From: Mycobacterium sp. UM_CSW
Lineage (GTDB): Bacteria > Actinomycetota > Actinomycetes > Mycobacteriales > Mycobacteriaceae
Reading direction: 5' to 3'
DNA: 61,285 bases
Assembly: GCF_000455205.1 (NCBI RefSeq)
Contig: NZ_AUWQ01000015.1
Span: 1 to 61,285 of the forward strand
Position numbers and translations under genes: made by a program. A model generated the notes under the pieces. It was not told the DNA's origin, did no database searches, and was given only the letters and a program-made list of their open reading frames with translations. Below, piece by piece: positions 60,157-61,285 of the stretch (its first letter is position 1; every line of letters starts with the position of its first letter).

Positions 60157-61285
60157 TATGAGTTCGGACGGTGTCGTTGACCGGGAGGCGTTGTCGGCCG
60201 CCCTGGATCGCTGGGACGCCGACTTCGACGCCTTGGCCGCGTTTGACTGCGAGGAGTTGACCACCCGCGAGCACCTCGCGTTGCTCGAGCGTTTCGAGAG
60301 GATGCGCCGGCGGATACCGGCCCTAGAACATCCGATCTTCAATGCCGTTGCCCGGCAGGCGACCGTGGAGGAGTTGGGCGGCAAGCTGTCGCATGCGATT
60401 GCCGAGGCGGTGTTGATCACCCGCGCCGAGGCGTCGCGACGGGTTAAGGAGGCCGCTGATTTGGGTCCGCGCCACGGGCTGACCGGTGAGCGGTTGGCGC
60501 CGGTGCTGCCCGCCACGGCGGCCGCGCAGCGCGCTGGTGAGCTGGGCACCGGGCAGGTGGCGGTGATCCGCAAGTTTTGGCATCAGCTGCCCGGCTGGAT
60601 CGATCAGGGCACCCGCGAACACGCCGAAGCCAAACTGGCCAGCGAGGGCACCCGGTTTCGTCCCGAACACCTGGGGGCGCTGGCCGACACGGTGGCCGAT
60701 TGCCTCAACCCCGACGGGAATTACAGCGATGACGACCGGGCTCGACGGCGCGGGCTCACTTTGGGCAACCAGCAATCCGACGGGATGTCGGAGCTGCGCG
60801 GGCTGATCACCCCAGAGCTGCGCGCCACGATCGAAGCCGTGTTGGCCAAGCTGGCCGCGCCCGGCATGTGCAACCCGCTGGATGACACCCCGACGGTGGA
60901 CGAGGCGCCCCGCCAAGACGCGATCGACACCGATGCCCGCTCGGCCGCCCAGCGCAATCACGACGCGCTGACCGCCGCGCTGCGCGCGCTGCTCTGCTCG
61001 GGCACGCTGGGCCAACACAACGGGCTGCCCGCCTCGATCATCGTCACCACCACCCTGGCCGAACTGGAAGCCGCCGCCGGCCGGGGGTTGACCGGTGGGG
61101 GCAGCATCTTGCCGATGAGCGACGTCATCCGCCTGGCCCGCCACGCGCGGCACTACCTGGCCATCTTCGACAACAACGGCAAAGCTCTGGCGCTGTATCA
61201 CACCAAACGCCTGGCCTCCCCGGCCCAGCGAATCGTGTTGTACGGCAAGGAACACGGCTGCAGCGCCCCGGGATGCACCGTGGCC
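60157..61285 (+). CDS. 13E12-family protein (DUF222 with HNH endonuclease), 3' truncated by window
   Basis: 376 codons are visible; the reading frame runs off the window end. The DUF222 region (residues about 60-300) has helices typical of the mycobacterial 13E12 repeat proteins, and the HNH part is just starting at the edge (HGCSAPGCT). The ATG at 60157 has a GGCGGT leader and is followed by [11 protein letters not shown]. These genes are multicopy in mycobacteria and serve as target for phage phiRv1 integration in M. tuberculosis. No other frame in the region has coding character on this strand. Confidence 0.85.

Noticed and set aside
60323-61255. 310-codon minus-strand frame at the window end
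   Set aside because: Antisense shadow of the 13E12-family gene, whose plus-strand frame runs off the window edge and has recognisable DUF222 sequence.

Overview
The window is high-GC chromosomal DNA from a slow-growing Mycobacterium. PE/PPE/PE_PGRS genes, CrgA, CwsA, RsmA/SigM, the MurJ-pseudokinase fusion, an ESX ATPase relic and a 13E12-family gene are all mycobacterial hallmarks. It spans the replication origin, at about 21.3-23.5 kb. Compared with the M. tuberculosis gene order as I recall it, the origin region is present in inverted orientation. The combination of PE_PGRS, an intein-free gyrA and a decayed ESX relic argues against M. tuberculosis itself. I do not name a species.

Layout, left to right. 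(1) 1-5.7 kb: end of pknA, then pknB, trpG/pabA, a DUF881 membrane protein, crgA, a PH-domain membrane protein, ppiA and cwsA. This is the cell-growth and division kinase cluster. (2) 5.7-12.1 kb: an accessory block with a CYP144-like P450 divergent from a TetR regulator, a PE_PGRS gene, a PE/PPE-SVP pair, a HicB-like orphan and a small exported protein. It lies between cwsA and tRNA-Ala, which are neighbours in M. tuberculosis. (3) 12.1-23.4 kb: tRNA-Ala, tRNA-Ile, a DUF3566 protein, gyrA, gyrB, dciA, recF, dnaN, oriC and dnaA, all transcribed leftward. (4) 24-34.7 kb: rpmH-rnpA-yidD-yidC-khpB-rsmG-parA-parB rightward, with three perfect parS sites inside rsmG and parA. An acetyltransferase-like gene follows, then cwlM, trxC, trxB2, rsmA and sigM leftward. 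(5) 34.7-44.3 kb: murJ-pseudokinase, a DUF6049 protein and mutT4 leftward and pcnA rightward. A solo TnpB insertion element (about 38.34-39.67 kb) is wedged between murJ and the DUF6049 gene.

(6) 44.4-61.3 kb is the most plastic part. An EspI-like MinD/ParA ATPase is followed by a membrane protein translationally coupled to a long coiled-coil protein with exact 50-residue repeats. Next come an eccA pseudogene that has lost its Walker A region, a WhiB4-like gene, and a second scrambled eccA fragment with its halves on opposite strands. After these are a PhoU/PhoY gene, an F420-type reductase plus NmrA-like reductase divergent from a SigI-like sigma factor, and a frameshifted FHA-MinD fusion gene. 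The end holds a flavin oxidoreductase/folD/DUF3017/DUF732 block, an FAD oxidase, a glyoxalase-fold protein and a truncated 13E12 (DUF222/HNH) gene.

How the genes work together. PknB is the hub of one theme: its known mycobacterial partners CwlM and MurJ, and the septal proteins CrgA and CwsA, are encoded around the same origin. Replication initiation (dnaA, dnaN, oriC, dciA), segregation (parA, parB, parS), topology (gyrA, gyrB) and membrane insertion (yidC, yidD) make up the core. The accessory stretches carry the novelty: a 55-56 bp repeat family abutting stop codons at three loci, a TnpB insertion that supplies a host stop codon, decayed ESX remnants and two paralogous EspI-like ATPases. 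Comparisons with M. tuberculosis rest on memory of that genome, not on a search.
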